DNA of 64,000 bases from UBA1756 sp045222555 (GCA_045222555.1 JBGUYY010000029.1:62001-126000); one strand, 5' to 3'; positions 32,836-42,654 are shown, counted from the first letter of the stretch. Notes: generated by a model not told the origin, from the sequence alone. A program made the numbers and translations.

Positions 32836-34968
32836 TTATTTAATGATGTTCATTTCATTGATAAAACGCTGAGCACCAGCGAACTTGTCGATGACAAACA
32901 GCACGTAGCGGATATCCACGCAGATGCAGCGTTGCAGCTCGGTGTCGAAATAGATGTCGCTGCAAAGTGCCTCGATGTTGCCGTCGAAGGCACAGCCGAT
33001 GAGCTCGCCGTTGCCGTTCAGCACAGGACTGCCGGAGTTACCGCCGGTGATATCGTTGTTGGTGAGGAAGCAGACGGGCAGTTTGCCGTTCTTCATGGCA
33101 TACGGACCGAAGTCTTTGTCAAGGATGAGCTTCTTGAGCTTCGGGCTGACATCGAATTCGGGATCACCGGGAATCTCTTTCTCAAGGATACCTTCAGCGG
33201 TGGTGAAGTAGTTGTAGCGCACACCATCCTTCGGCGAGTAGTCGCAAACCGTACCGTAGGTGCAGCGCATGGTGGAGTTGGCATCCGGATACATCGGAGT
33301 GGTAGCGTTCTTCTCCAACACAGCAGCCATGTAGTTCTTGCGGGCGGTTTCAATGGAACTATTGTATCCCCAATAGGTGAAGATGTTTCCAATGAGCACT
33401 CTGTACATAGCGATACAGTAGTTGTTGATCATGTCGTTGTCAAGGGCTTTCTGGGAGGGCTTGTTGAGATATTTGGTGAAAGTCTCTTCGGAGGTGTAGA
33501 TGGAGGATTTTACAGCCGCTTTGGCAAATGCATCGCAGTCGCCTTTGTATTTGGCACGGATGAGCTGGCAGAATTCCGGCTGCTGGTCAAGGGGCAGCGA
33601 CATCCACAGTTTCGAGATGGCGGCCACAACTTTTTCCTCGGTGTAGGGGTCGGTGTTCTTCATATAGTTACGGTAGGATTCCAGGTACATGGCCTTCTCT
33701 TCGTCGGTGAATGCCTTCTGCCCGTCGGCAAGGGAGGCCTCCACTTCAAGAGGAGCGCAGATGAGCTTGGAAACGGTAAGGGCAAAGTTGGCGTACATCA
33801 GCTGGCGGAAACCTTCAATATCGGCGTTCTCGCACACCTCACGGATGGAGTCAACAGGATTGCCATATTTGTCCTTGCGGGCTTTTGAGGAGTTGATCCA
33901 CTTCAAAAGATCTTTCTCTTCCTCTGCTTTCTTGTCGGCAATGCCAAGGTGGGTTAAGCTTTCCACCTCGCCCTTCTGGTTCTTCCAGGTGTTGGCCATG
34001 CTGGCATAGTCGGAGGCATATTTGATGCGCACCTCATCGCGGGCGTTCATCTCTTCGCGGATCACCGGCAGCACCATGTCGCAGAACTCGATGATGGGCT
34101 TGTCCTGACTTTCAATCTGGAATTTTACCTCGTGGGAGGTGAGGTATCGGTTGGTGCTTCCCGGGATGCCCCATACCATGGCGAAGTCGCCAGGCTCGAT
34201 GCCTTTCATGCTGATGGGCAGCGAGTATTTGGGCTTCATGGGCACATTCTCCTCTGCATATTCAGCCGGACTGCCGTCGGGAGCCGTGTAGATACGGAAC
34301 ATGGAGAAGTCTCCGGTGTGGCGGGGCCATACCCAGTTGTCGGTCTCATCGCCGAACTTGCCGATGCTGCTCGGGGGAGCACCCACCAAGCGCACGTCGC
34401 GATACACTTCGTAGATGAACATGAAATACTGGTTGCCATCATAGAAGTCTTTGACAGCCACGGTGTAACGACCGTTCTCGCTGTACTCGTTCTTCAGCTC
34501 GTTGATGATCTCTTTTCTGCTGTCCTCATCGGAACCGGCCAGCACTTTCTGCGTCACATCTTCCATGCGGAGGAGGAAGGTGGCGGTCATGCCGGGGTTG
34601 GGGAGCTCTTCCTTGTAGCTCGCAGCCCAAAAACCGTCTTTCAGGTAGTCGTGCTCCAACGTGGAGTGCTCGGCGATGCGCTCGTAGCCGCAGTGGTGGT
34701 TGGTGAGCATCAAGCCTTGCTCGGAGATGATCTCACCGGTGCAGAAATGGTCGCCATCGTTACCCAACTCCACAATAGCATCTTTCAGCGATGAGTTGTT
34801 GATGTCCCACATCTGCTCGGCGGTCAGGTGCAGCCCGAGATGTTTCATGGTGGCATAGTTGTAATCTTTCACAAACATAGGCAGCCACATACCTTCATCC
34901 GGCGGATTGGTGGCACCCAACTGCGCAAACATAAAAGCGCAGATCGATAATAAGAATAGTTTTTTCAT
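32836..34968 (-). CDS. S46 dipeptidyl-peptidase, DPP7-like (copy 1)
   Basis: 710 residues with signal peptide (MKKLFLLSICAFMFAQLGA). It has the same catalytic features as the downstream copy: LTNHHCGY (H91/H92), WPRHTGDFS, GGNSGSP (S645) and AFDGN with Gly in the specificity position. The two proteins are near-identical in the catalytic beta-barrel halves and differ mainly in the central helical domain, the expected place for substrate-range divergence. It is the upstream gene of the pair, 65 bases after the 820-residue exported protein. Recent tandem duplication is the simplest origin. Confidence 0.92.
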   Translation of the reverse strand: MKKLFLLSICAFMFAQLGATNPPDEGMWLPMFVKDYNYATMKHLGLHLTAEQMWDINNSSLKDAIVELGNDGDHFCTGEIISEQGLMLTNHHCGYERIAEHSTLEHDYLKDGFWAASYKEELPNPGMTATFLLRMEDVTQKVLAGSDEDSRKEIINELKNEYSENGRYTVAVKDFYDGNQYFMFIYEVYRDVRLVGAPPSSIGKFGDETDNWVWPRHTGDFSMFRIYTAPDGSPAEYAEENVPMKPKYSLPISMKGIEPGDFAMVWGIPGSTNRYLTSHEVKFQIESQDKPIIEFCDMVLPVIREEMNARDEVRIKYASDYASMANTWKNQKGEVESLTHLGIADKKAEEEKDLLKWINSSKARKDKYGNPVDSIREVCENADIEGFRQLMYANFALTVSKLICAPLEVEASLADGQKAFTDEEKAMYLESYRNYMKNTDPYTEEKVVAAISKLWMSLPLDQQPEFCQLIRAKYKGDCDAFAKAAVKSSIYTSEETFTKYLNKPSQKALDNDMINNYCIAMYRVLIGNIFTYWGYNSSIETARKNYMAAVLEKNATTPMYPDANSTMRCTYGTVCDYSPKDGVRYNYFTTAEGILEKEIPGDPEFDVSPKLKKLILDKDFGPYAMKNGKLPVCFLTNNDITGGNSGSPVLNGNGELIGCAFDGNIEALCSDIYFDTELQRCICVDIRYVLFVIDKFAGAQRFINEMNIIK

Positions 34969-34983
34969 TGAATATAGTTTTAA

Positions 34984-35032
34984 TTACTAATTTTCAGTTT
35001 TCAATTTTCAATTTTCAATTCTCAATTCTCCA
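34984..35032. repeat. AT-rich TTTTCAA/TTCTCAA simple repeat
   Basis: Imperfect tandem units of about 8-9 bases (TTTTCAGT, TTTTCAAT, TTCTCAAT) fill the gap upstream of the S46 operon. Similar or complementary runs occur at about 47540-47570, 54213-54270, 55373-55420 and 56672-56775. Confidence 0.7.
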
Positions 35033-35033
35033 T

Positions 35034-37496
35034 TTACTTACACGTTTTACAAACAATGCTCTTCACCTCTTCATTGTCGAAGACGACGATGGGCAGTTTG
35101 TCGAACAGTCCGCACAGGCGGGCGGCGTCGCGCTCGGAGGCCAGTTTCACCGCCAGTGTCATGTTGCCGCTCATATACAGCTCTTCGCGCACTGCCATCA
35201 AGGAGATGAACGAGAAGAGGAAGTCGTTGGAGATGGAGGACTCGTTGAGGAACGGCTCCATCAGGCTCACCGCATACACATAGTCATCGTTTTTCACGAA
35301 GATGGAGGCCAGCTTGTAGGCGTTCTCCCATGACGACATCACAGGGTTGCGAATGGCCTTGATCTTGTTGTAGGTGTTGTCAAGCAGGGTGGCACTCTCG
35401 GTGGTGGCGGGTGCACTCTTCAGATAGTCAATGATTTGGAATTGGAATTCCATGTTGAGGTTGTTCACCTGCTCCTGCGGGATGTCTTTCAGCGAGTAGA
35501 GGCGGTCGATATTGCCTTGGCGGATGCTGATCTCGTTGAGATCGGCAAAGGCGGCACCGGAGGCCACTTTGGCCACGGCTTCGTTGTACTGGGCAGTCTG
35601 GTTGGTGTTGTCGAGCTTGGTCACATCCAGCATCTCGGTGGCGGAGCGCACGTTCACGCCACCGTCAGCCACGCTCTGCATATAGAGCTTGTTGGTGAGG
35701 AAGGGCTGGTAGTTCTTGCCGTTGGGAATCTCCTGACGGATAGCGGCCTGTACATTATAATGTTTGGCCTCCACCTCTTTGATCATGTACTGCTGGATGG
35801 CCATGGCCAGTCCGTAGTTCTTGGCGGCCAGTGCGCGGTTGAACTTCGTCACGGTGAACGCCTGCTCGTTGTCGCCATCCACCTTGTAGCGGATGTGCAG
35901 CGTGATGACCGCACAGCGTTCCTGTCTCAGATAGTCGGCGTCCAGTTCCTTGGCGATTTTGCCGCCGTTGGCTTTCAGCTTCGACACGGCCTGCGCCTTG
36001 GTGCCGATGGCCATCTCGCCGTAGGTGGGGTGGTTTGCAATGTCTTTCTTGAACTGCTCCCAACCGTCGGTGTAGGTCACCGTCACTTCGAAGTCTTTCT
36101 CTTTGCACTGCTGCTTGAGGGCATTGGTGAGGCTCTTGCCTCTGCGTTCCTGGTTCTTCTGGGCGGTGGCGTCACCCGAGAAGTTGAGCGAGTTGCTCAC
36201 CACGATCTCGGCACTCTCCACAACGAAGGCGGGCTCGTTGAGCGCTAACAGGTAGGGCTCGATGTCGGCAGCGGTGAGGTCGTATTTCTTATCCTCGAAA
36301 GGAATGGTCAGCGTGAGGGTGTTGCTCTCCGCAACGGGAACCCACTCGCCGGCAGGTTTCACCGTATTCACATCTTTGGCAAAGTAGAGGGGCTCGGTGT
36401 AGTTGGCGTTCTTGCATTCGATTTTCTTTTTCAACACATTGCGGCACACATACTTACCGTCTTTCACGATGATGATGTTGATGTCGAATTCGGCATCGTC
36501 GGCAATCTCCTGCGGCACTTCGGCGATGGGTGAGAGAATCTTGGTGGTTTTCTTGCCCGTAGCCTGGTTCTGGTCGAGGATGTCCTCGAAGGTGATGATC
36601 TTGGTCATGTAGCCGTGGTTCGGACGGTCATGGTCCACGTTGTTCACCCCCTCGCACTCGTACTGGCTGTGCTGCACAAAGTCGAGCACAATGGCGTCGC
36701 CCTCTTTGCCGATAAGACGTTTGACGGTCTTGTTGTCATCGTGACTGAAATACACCACGCCGTCTTTCACCGACAGGCATTCCGAAAGCATCTCCAGTCC
36801 TTTCTCGGTCATGCACTTTTTGCAGAGCTGGTCATCGTAGCCGGCCAACCCGAGTTTGGTGCGGGTGTAGGGGAGGTCTTTGCTGAGCTGTTTGGGCTTC
36901 CCGTTGTTGAAGGTGCGGTCGTTGGCGAGAATGTATGAGGCATAGATGCTCTTCATGTATTTGTCAAACTCATAGCCGAAGCCGATGTAGGTGTATTGGC
37001 GGTCGAGCAGCACGGCTGCGGTCTTGGCGTTTTTCAACATGGGCTTGATGAGTTCGAGACACACATCATAATAGGTGTAGTCCTTGTCGCCCAGTGTGGC
37101 CTTGGCTTTCGACACCAACTCTTTACCGCAGGTGCCAAGCCCGTATTTTCTGAGACGCTGCTCGGTGGTGCGGTACGGGGCGATGCCTTCTACCGTCTTT
37201 TCTTCCTTACTTGCTTCATAAACAGCTTGATAGGTGGCTGTAGAGTCGAGACGGATGTCGGTTTTCATGGCGGGCTGGAACGCGTATTGTTCGCGTGCGG
37301 CATTCACCATTTCCACCATGCATTCGTAGAGAATTTTGTGGCTGAAGTTGTTGGGAGCGAAATTTTTGACGTAATTTTTGTTGCTTTTCAACGCCTCTGG
37401 ATTGAAATTCTCGTAAGGATTCTCCGTTTGGGCATTGCATAAATTACTGAAAATAAAGCAGGAAAGAACTGCCAAAAGGAAGAGTTTCTTCATCAT
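35034..37496 (-). CDS. Exported protein with CAP-like N-terminal and OmpA-like central segments
   Basis: 820 residues. Signal peptide MKKLFLLAVLSCFIFSNLCNAQ. Residues about 45-210 follow the order of a CAP/SCP domain: helix CMVEMVNAAREQYAFQPAM, a second helix DSTATYQAVYEASKEE, a central Cys/Glu segment GLGTCGKELV and the closing YTYIGFGYEFD. Around 430-560, SNSLNFSGDATAQKNQERRG then KQAVSKLKANGG and YLRQERCAVITLHIRY resemble the RRA/helix pattern of OmpA-like domains. The C-terminal 250 residues are helical (TPR-like). These are fold guesses from patterns; the export signal is clear. It is upstream of and co-directional with the peptidases, suggesting a periplasmic or envelope role. Confidence 0.6.
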   Translation of the reverse strand: MMKKLFLLAVLSCFIFSNLCNAQTENPYENFNPEALKSNKNYVKNFAPNNFSHKILYECMVEMVNAAREQYAFQPAMKTDIRLDSTATYQAVYEASKEEKTVEGIAPYRTTEQRLRKYGLGTCGKELVSKAKATLGDKDYTYYDVCLELIKPMLKNAKTAAVLLDRQYTYIGFGYEFDKYMKSIYASYILANDRTFNNGKPKQLSKDLPYTRTKLGLAGYDDQLCKKCMTEKGLEMLSECLSVKDGVVYFSHDDNKTVKRLIGKEGDAIVLDFVQHSQYECEGVNNVDHDRPNHGYMTKIITFEDILDQNQATGKKTTKILSPIAEVPQEIADDAEFDINIIIVKDGKYVCRNVLKKKIECKNANYTEPLYFAKDVNTVKPAGEWVPVAESNTLTLTIPFEDKKYDLTAADIEPYLLALNEPAFVVESAEIVVSNSLNFSGDATAQKNQERRGKSLTNALKQQCKEKDFEVTVTYTDGWEQFKKDIANHPTYGEMAIGTKAQAVSKLKANGGKIAKELDADYLRQERCAVITLHIRYKVDGDNEQAFTVTKFNRALAAKNYGLAMAIQQYMIKEVEAKHYNVQAAIRQEIPNGKNYQPFLTNKLYMQSVADGGVNVRSATEMLDVTKLDNTNQTAQYNEAVAKVASGAAFADLNEISIRQGNIDRLYSLKDIPQEQVNNLNMEFQFQIIDYLKSAPATTESATLLDNTYNKIKAIRNPVMSSWENAYKLASIFVKNDDYVYAVSLMEPFLNESSISNDFLFSFISLMAVREELYMSGNMTLAVKLASERDAARLCGLFDKLPIVVFDNEEVKSIVCKTCK

Positions 37497-37608
37497 ATTT
37501 TATTTTTATTATTCTCTGTAAAAAACTTGCAATAATAAGATTTTTTTTCGAATAATAAAGCCTTTTTTTGATGAGGAAAAAGAATTTTTTTGCGGAATGA
37601 AGAAGGGA

Positions 37609-38883
37609 TTATTTCCCCACGGTGATGACGGTGAAATCCTCCTCGCGCAGATGCTGCCGCGCCACCTCGCGCACCTCCTCGGCTGTGATGCTCCTGATGG
37701 TGTCGTGTAACGCCGCAAAACGCTGCTCGTCGGCACCGAAATTGTTCCATTGGTTGAAGGTCTGCATGTACTGTACTGTGCCGTCGATGGAGCGCAACAA
37801 CCTGCCAGACATGTAATTGCGCACGGTGTCCAACTCCTCTTCGCTTACCAACTCGGTGCGTAGCCGCGCCATCTCGTCAAAACAGGCCGCAAGAGCCGCC
37901 TCTGTCTTGTCGTTGTTGACCTCGCAGTCGATGTAGTGTACCGCGCCATCGCGGTAGAAAAACGGATAGCCGCTGATGCCGTAGGTGTAGCCGTTGCGCT
38001 CGCGCAAATTCTGCATGAGGCGTGAACCGAAGTAGTTGCAGAACAGGGTGTTGACAAAGTTGAAGGCGTGCGCATCCTTGTCGTTGTAGCGCAGGGCGGG
38101 CTGGCACAGCACCAGCGAGGTCTGCAGTGCATCGTCCCACGTTTCACTGATGCGGCGCGCGGTATAGCTATCGCGGATGTCGGGAAGCAGCGGAGAGGCT
38201 TGCCCGTGGATGATTACCGAAAAACAGCGGGCGGTGAGCGCCCTCAGGTGCTCATCAGCATGGCCGGCCATGAACAGCCGCACATTCTCCGCGCAGCAGG
38301 TGTCTTGGTGGTATTGTTCGAGATTTTGGGATGTGATGCACTTAAAATCAGCAAGTTCCACAATCTTTCCATACGGAAAATTCTTTCCAAAGAAGTGGTG
38401 GAACATCAGCTGCGAGGAGCGGAAATCCACCTTCTGGCGGTGGTACTCCCAGTCCTTGATAGTCTTGGCACGGTACCGCTCCAGCTCGCGCTTCCGGAAT
38501 TTCGGAGTGGTAAAAAGACGAGCGATCTGTGGAATAACCTGTGCCCCGCTGCTGGCTGGAAACTGCACATTGACAGTAACTTGCGACAGTCCGACGGTAA
38601 CACTCAGCGAGGTGCCGTAGAAGTCGAGGAAGTCCTCGAAGCGGTCGGCACTTTGGGTGGGATGGCTCTCTTTGAGCAGGTCGTAGCAGAAGACGGCCAC
38701 CTTTTTCTGCGGTTCGTACAGCGAGCCGGCGTTGATGACGATGGAGAGGTGGATGAGTTCGAGCTGCGGGTTGGGAAACCAGTACAGTGGTATGCCGTTG
38801 TCGAGGGTGAAACGGCGGGGCGGTTCAAGGGTGATGTCGCGGGCGGGCCGTGCGGGTGGGGGAGTGGTGCGGTCGAGCGGCAT
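37609..38883 (-). CDS. M16 (insulinase-fold) protein lacking the zinc-binding motif
   Basis: 424 residues. The two M16 halves are visible: LDNGIPLYWFPNPQLELIHL...INAGSLYEP for the first and LQTSLVLCQPALRYND...NTLFCNYFGSRLMQNLRERN for the second (RxxxGYTY substrate-binding motif, as in GYTYGISGYPFF). The HxxEH zinc motif is replaced by FCYDLLKES (about residues 65-73), so it should be catalytically inactive, like the beta-type M16B subunits that pair with an active partner. No active partner is in the window and no signal peptide is evident. It is one base after cysS (TAAcATG), so it is coupled to that gene. Confidence 0.85.
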   Translation of the reverse strand: MPLDRTTPPPARPARDITLEPPRRFTLDNGIPLYWFPNPQLELIHLSIVINAGSLYEPQKKVAVFCYDLLKESHPTQSADRFEDFLDFYGTSLSVTVGLSQVTVNVQFPASSGAQVIPQIARLFTTPKFRKRELERYRAKTIKDWEYHRQKVDFRSSQLMFHHFFGKNFPYGKIVELADFKCITSQNLEQYHQDTCCAENVRLFMAGHADEHLRALTARCFSVIIHGQASPLLPDIRDSYTARRISETWDDALQTSLVLCQPALRYNDKDAHAFNFVNTLFCNYFGSRLMQNLRERNGYTYGISGYPFFYRDGAVHYIDCEVNNDKTEAALAACFDEMARLRTELVSEEELDTVRNYMSGRLLRSIDGTVQYMQTFNQWNNFGADEQRFAALHDTIRSITAEEVREVARQHLREEDFTVITVGK

Positions 38884-38884
38884 G

Positions 38885-40366
38885 TTAGTTGAGTTCGTAG
38901 GTGGTGCCCTCCTTGGTGTCTTTCAGGGTGATGCCCATCTCGGTAAGCTTGTCGCGGATGAGGTCGGCCACAGTCCAGTTCTTGTTGGCTTTCGCATCTT
39001 TGCGGATGTCGATGATGAGCGACATGAGCGCGTCGGTATATTGCGAACTGCCGCTGTCGGTCTCTTCTTTCATGCCTAAAATGTCGTAGAAGAAGGTCTG
39101 GAAATAGCGTGTCAGCAGGTCGAGGTCAGCGGCGGTGAGAGCGAGTTTGCCATCGCGCACCGAGTTGATGATGCGGGAGGCCTCGAACAGCTCAGCGATG
39201 AGGTTCGGGGTGTTGAGGTCGTCGTTCATTGCGTCGTAGCAGCGTTTTACCCACGCGGCGATGTCGGCATCGGAGTGGTCGCCGGCCTTCAGCTTCGGCA
39301 GCAGCGCCACGGCAGCATACAGCTTGCGCATGCCCTTCTCAGCGGCCTGCAGCGCCTCGTTCGAGAAGTCGAGCGTGCCGCGGTAGTGCGCCTGCAGCAC
39401 GAAGAAACGGATGGTCATCGGCGAATAGGCCTGCTCCAGCATGTCGTGCTTTCCAGAGAAGAACTCGTTGAGGGTGATGAAGTTACCCAACGATTTGCCC
39501 ATCTTCTGACCATTAATCGTAATCATATTGTTGTGCATCCAGTACTTCACCGACTCCACGCCGTTGGCCACGGTGCTTTGGCACACCTCCGACTCGTGGT
39601 GCGGGAACAGCAAATCCATGCCACCGCCATGAATGTCGAATCTTTCTCCTAAATATTTGGTACTCATAGCAGTACATTCGATATGCCATCCCGGAAATCC
39701 GTCGCTCCACGGCGAGGGCCAGCGCATGATGTGCTCCGGAGCCGCCTTCTTCCACAGGGCGAAGTCGGCAGGATTGCGTTTCTCCTCCTGACCGTCCAGG
39801 GTGCGGGTGTTGGCCAACAGCTCGTCGAGTTTGCGCCCCGACAGCTTGCCATAGCCAAATTCTTTATCGAATTTTGCCACGTCAAAATAAACGGAACCTT
39901 CTGATACGTAAGCAAAACCAGCATCCAGAATGCGCTGCACCATGTTGATTTGCTCAATGATATGTCCGGAGGCACGCGGCTCAATAGAAGGTCTTTTCAC
40001 GTTGAGGGCATCCATGGCCTTGTGGTAGCTGTCCATATAATATTGGGCCACCTCCATGGGTTCGAGCTGCTCCAAGCGTGCTTTCTTCGCGATTTTGTCC
40101 TCGCCGGAGTCGGCATCCTGCTCCAAATGCCCCACATCGGTGATGTTGCGCACGTAGCGCACCTTGTAACCGATATGCTGGAGGTAGCGGAACACGAGGT
40201 CGAAAGTGACGGCCGGACGGGCATGGCCCAGATGGGGTTCGCCATATACGGTAGGACCGCAGACGTAAAGTCCCACATGAGGCGGAGTGAGCGGTTCGAA
40301 ATGTTCTTTTTTCTTGGTAAGAGTGTTGTAAATTTCAAGGCGGGCTTGGTTGTCAGTGGCTTCCAT
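38885..40366 (-). CDS. cysS: Cysteinyl-tRNA synthetase
   Basis: 493 residues, class I. CGPTVYGEPHLGHAR carries the first Zn-binding Cys and the HIGH-type motif (HLGH). WHIECTAMS and HHESE supply the other Zn ligands. KMGKSLGN is the KMSKS loop. It charges tRNA-Cys in the cytoplasm. ATG 40366 is chosen because earlier codons run into the promoter. A -7 box TATCTTTG lies on the minus strand at 40403-40396. Length is normal for the family. It is divergently placed from thrS. Confidence 0.97.
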   Translation of the reverse strand: MEATDNQARLEIYNTLTKKKEHFEPLTPPHVGLYVCGPTVYGEPHLGHARPAVTFDLVFRYLQHIGYKVRYVRNITDVGHLEQDADSGEDKIAKKARLEQLEPMEVAQYYMDSYHKAMDALNVKRPSIEPRASGHIIEQINMVQRILDAGFAYVSEGSVYFDVAKFDKEFGYGKLSGRKLDELLANTRTLDGQEEKRNPADFALWKKAAPEHIMRWPSPWSDGFPGWHIECTAMSTKYLGERFDIHGGGMDLLFPHHESEVCQSTVANGVESVKYWMHNNMITINGQKMGKSLGNFITLNEFFSGKHDMLEQAYSPMTIRFFVLQAHYRGTLDFSNEALQAAEKGMRKLYAAVALLPKLKAGDHSDADIAAWVKRCYDAMNDDLNTPNLIAELFEASRIINSVRDGKLALTAADLDLLTRYFQTFFYDILGMKEETDSGSSQYTDALMSLIIDIRKDAKANKNWTVADLIRDKLTEMGITLKDTKEGTTYELN

Positions 40367-40395
40367 AATCAATTTATTTTTCTTAAAAAACGGCT

Positions 40396-40403
40396 GCAAA
40401 GAT
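40396..40403 (-). promoter_or_regulatory. -7 box of cysS
   Basis: TATCTTTG followed by C on the minus strand, 30 bases upstream of the start codon. No well-placed TTG is visible at the -33 position. Confidence 0.5.
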
Positions 40404-40525
40404 ACGCTTTTTTTAGGAATTATGGTGTGAAGATGAGTGATTGTTTTATTATCTATTTGATTTTCATTAAAATAAATAATAATGAAAAATTATAATCACA
40501 AAGTCTAAGGCTCAATAAAAAGTCG

Positions 40526-40533
40526 TAATTTTG
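40526..40533 (+). promoter_or_regulatory. -7 box of thrS
   Basis: TAATTTTG followed by C, leaving a leader of about 20 bases before ATG 40561. The short leader excludes a T-box or long attenuator. No strong -33 element is seen. Confidence 0.5.
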
Positions 40534-40560
40534 CAGACCATATTTAAAAATAGTAATATT

Positions 40561-42501
40561 ATGAAAATCAATTTGAAAGGAATCGGCCAAGTCGCTGTTG
40601 AAACTCCCTGTTCCATCATTGATCTCATCCTCCGCGCCAACCCCGAGGTGCTCAACACCTTCTGCGCTGCCAAAATTGACGGCAAGGTGGTTGACCTGCG
40701 CGACACGATCAGTGAGGATTGTGAGATTGAGCTGCTGGACAAGGATGCCCCAGAGTCTTTGCCGATCTTGCGGCATACGACCGCGCACATCATGGCTGAG
40801 GCCGTCAAACATCTTTACCCCCACGCCAAACTCACTATCGGTCCTTCTACCGACCGTGGCTTTTTCTACGATTTCGACTGCGAGCCCTTCAGCCGCACCG
40901 ACCTCGACGCCATCGAGAAGGAGATGAAGAGCATCATCAAGAAGGCCACCCGCCTCGAGCGCAAGGTGGTCTCCCGCGAAGAAGCCCGTGAGATTTTTAC
41001 CAAACTGGAGGAACCATACAAAATCGAACTGCTGGATGCCGTTCCCGAAGGCGAGCGCATCACCATCTATTCACAGGACGATTTCTCCGACCTCTGCACC
41101 GGTCCTCATCTCCTCAACACCCGCCTCATCAAAGGGTTCAAACTTATCTCAACATCAGCAACTTACTGGCGTGGCGACCGTAGCAACAAGTCGCTCACCC
41201 GTATCTTCGGCGTGGCTTTCTTCACCAAAGAAGACCTCGAAGAGCATCTGGCATATTTGGAGAATATCAAGAACCGCGACCACAATAAGTTGGGCCGCGA
41301 GATGGAGCTTTTCGCCACCGTGGACGTCATCGGCCAGGGCCTTCCGCTCATGCTGCCCAAAGGCGCCAAGATTGTGCAGACCCTCCAGCGCTGGATCGAG
41401 GATTTGGAAGACAACGAATGGGGTTACATCCGCACCAAAACTCCGCTGATGGCCAAGAAAGACCTGTACGAGATCTCCGGCCACTGGCAGCATTACAGAG
41501 ATGGCATGTTCGTGATCGGCGACCCCGAAGATGAAGAGGTGATGGCACTGCGCCCGATGACCTGCCCGTTCCAATACTTTGTGTATAAGGCATCTCCCAA
41601 GTCATACCGCGACCTGCCGAAACGCTATAGCGAGACCTCCACGCTGTTCCGCAACGAGGACTCCGGCGAGATGCACGGTCTGACCCGCGTGCGCCAGTTC
41701 ACCATTTCGGAAGGCCACCTCATCGTGCGCCCCGACCAGATGGTGGAAGAGTTCAAGGGCTGTCTGGCATTGGCCAAGTACTGCCTCACCACCCTCGGCC
41801 TGCAGGATGATGTCACCTACCATCTCTCGAAGTGGGATCCCAACAATACCAAGAAATATATTGGTACCGCTGAAGAATGGGAGGAGAGTCAGCAGCATAT
41901 CCGCAACATCCTCCTTGAGCTCAACATTCCGTTTGTGGAAGATGATGACGAGGCTGCTTTCTATGGACCGAAGGTCGATATCAACGCCAAAAACGTGTAT
42001 GGCAAGGAAGACACCATGATCACCGTGCAGTGGGATGCTCTTCTGGCACCGAGATACGACATGTTCTATATCGACCAGAACGGCAACAAGGTGCGTCCTA
42101 ATGTGATTCACCGTACCAGCATCGGTTGCTACGAGCGTACATTGGCTTGGTTGATAGAGAAATACGAAGGTAAATTCCCCACGTGGCTCTGTCCCGAGCA
42201 GGTGCGTATCCTGCCCATCTCCGAGAAGTTCCACGACTATGCCGAGCAGGTGTGTGACCGCCTGACGAAGGCTGGCATCAAGGTGACCGTGGACAGCCGT
42301 TCCGAGAAGATCGGTTACAAGCTGCGCGAAGCCCGCGTTGACCGTCTGCCCTATGCGCTGATCGTGGGACAGAAGGAGGCCGACGAGCAGGTGGTATCGG
42401 TATGGAACCGCACCTCCGGCGACAAAGGCGCTTGTACCATCGACGAGTTCATCGCTACGATTTTGGAAGATATCAATACGAAGGCTTTGCAGCCCAAGTA
42501 A
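40561..42501 (+). CDS. thrS: Threonyl-tRNA synthetase
   Basis: 646 residues, class II. It has an N-terminal TGS domain (about 1-62), an editing domain with HTTAHIMAEAVKHLYP and the Cys/His zinc-like editing site, and a catalytic core with MTCPFQYFVYKASPKSYRDL, the RVRQFTISEGH motif 2 and IHRTSIGCYERTLAWLIE motif 3. The anticodon-binding domain ends the protein. It attaches Thr to tRNA and hydrolyses mischarged Ser-tRNA-Thr. ATG 40561 is the start, with the promoter box 28 bases upstream. Full length. The next feature is a tRNA gene 66 bases downstream. Confidence 0.98.
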   Translation: MKINLKGIGQVAVETPCSIIDLILRANPEVLNTFCAAKIDGKVVDLRDTISEDCEIELLDKDAPESLPILRHTTAHIMAEAVKHLYPHAKLTIGPSTDRGFFYDFDCEPFSRTDLDAIEKEMKSIIKKATRLERKVVSREEAREIFTKLEEPYKIELLDAVPEGERITIYSQDDFSDLCTGPHLLNTRLIKGFKLISTSATYWRGDRSNKSLTRIFGVAFFTKEDLEEHLAYLENIKNRDHNKLGREMELFATVDVIGQGLPLMLPKGAKIVQTLQRWIEDLEDNEWGYIRTKTPLMAKKDLYEISGHWQHYRDGMFVIGDPEDEEVMALRPMTCPFQYFVYKASPKSYRDLPKRYSETSTLFRNEDSGEMHGLTRVRQFTISEGHLIVRPDQMVEEFKGCLALAKYCLTTLGLQDDVTYHLSKWDPNNTKKYIGTAEEWEESQQHIRNILLELNIPFVEDDDEAAFYGPKVDINAKNVYGKEDTMITVQWDALLAPRYDMFYIDQNGNKVRPNVIHRTSIGCYERTLAWLIEKYEGKFPTWLCPEQVRILPISEKFHDYAEQVCDRLTKAGIKVTVDSRSEKIGYKLREARVDRLPYALIVGQKEADEQVVSVWNRTSGDKGACTIDEFIATILEDINTKALQPK

Positions 42502-42567
42502 TTGTAAAATTTTAGGGTTAATGATGAGCGTGCAGAAAAATATCGTACTTTTGCACGCTCAATTTTT

Positions 42568-42640
42568 GGGGATGTAGCTCAGTTGGTAGAGCACTTGGTT
42601 CGCAATCAAGGGGTCGCGGGTTCGAATCCCGTCTTCTCCA
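42568..42640 (+). tRNA. tRNA-Ala (anticodon CGC)
   Basis: 73 bases fold as a tRNA: D arm GCTC...GAGC, anticodon stem CTTGG/TCAAG with loop TTCGCAA (anticodon CGC at 42601-42603), T arm GCGGGTTCGAATCCCGT and discriminator A. The acceptor stem has the G3-U70 pair that marks tRNA-Ala for alanyl-tRNA synthetase, which agrees with the anticodon (reads GCG). The sixth acceptor pair is T-T. The CCA end is not encoded. Confidence 0.9.
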
Positions 42641-42654
42641 CATCCACTTAACAA

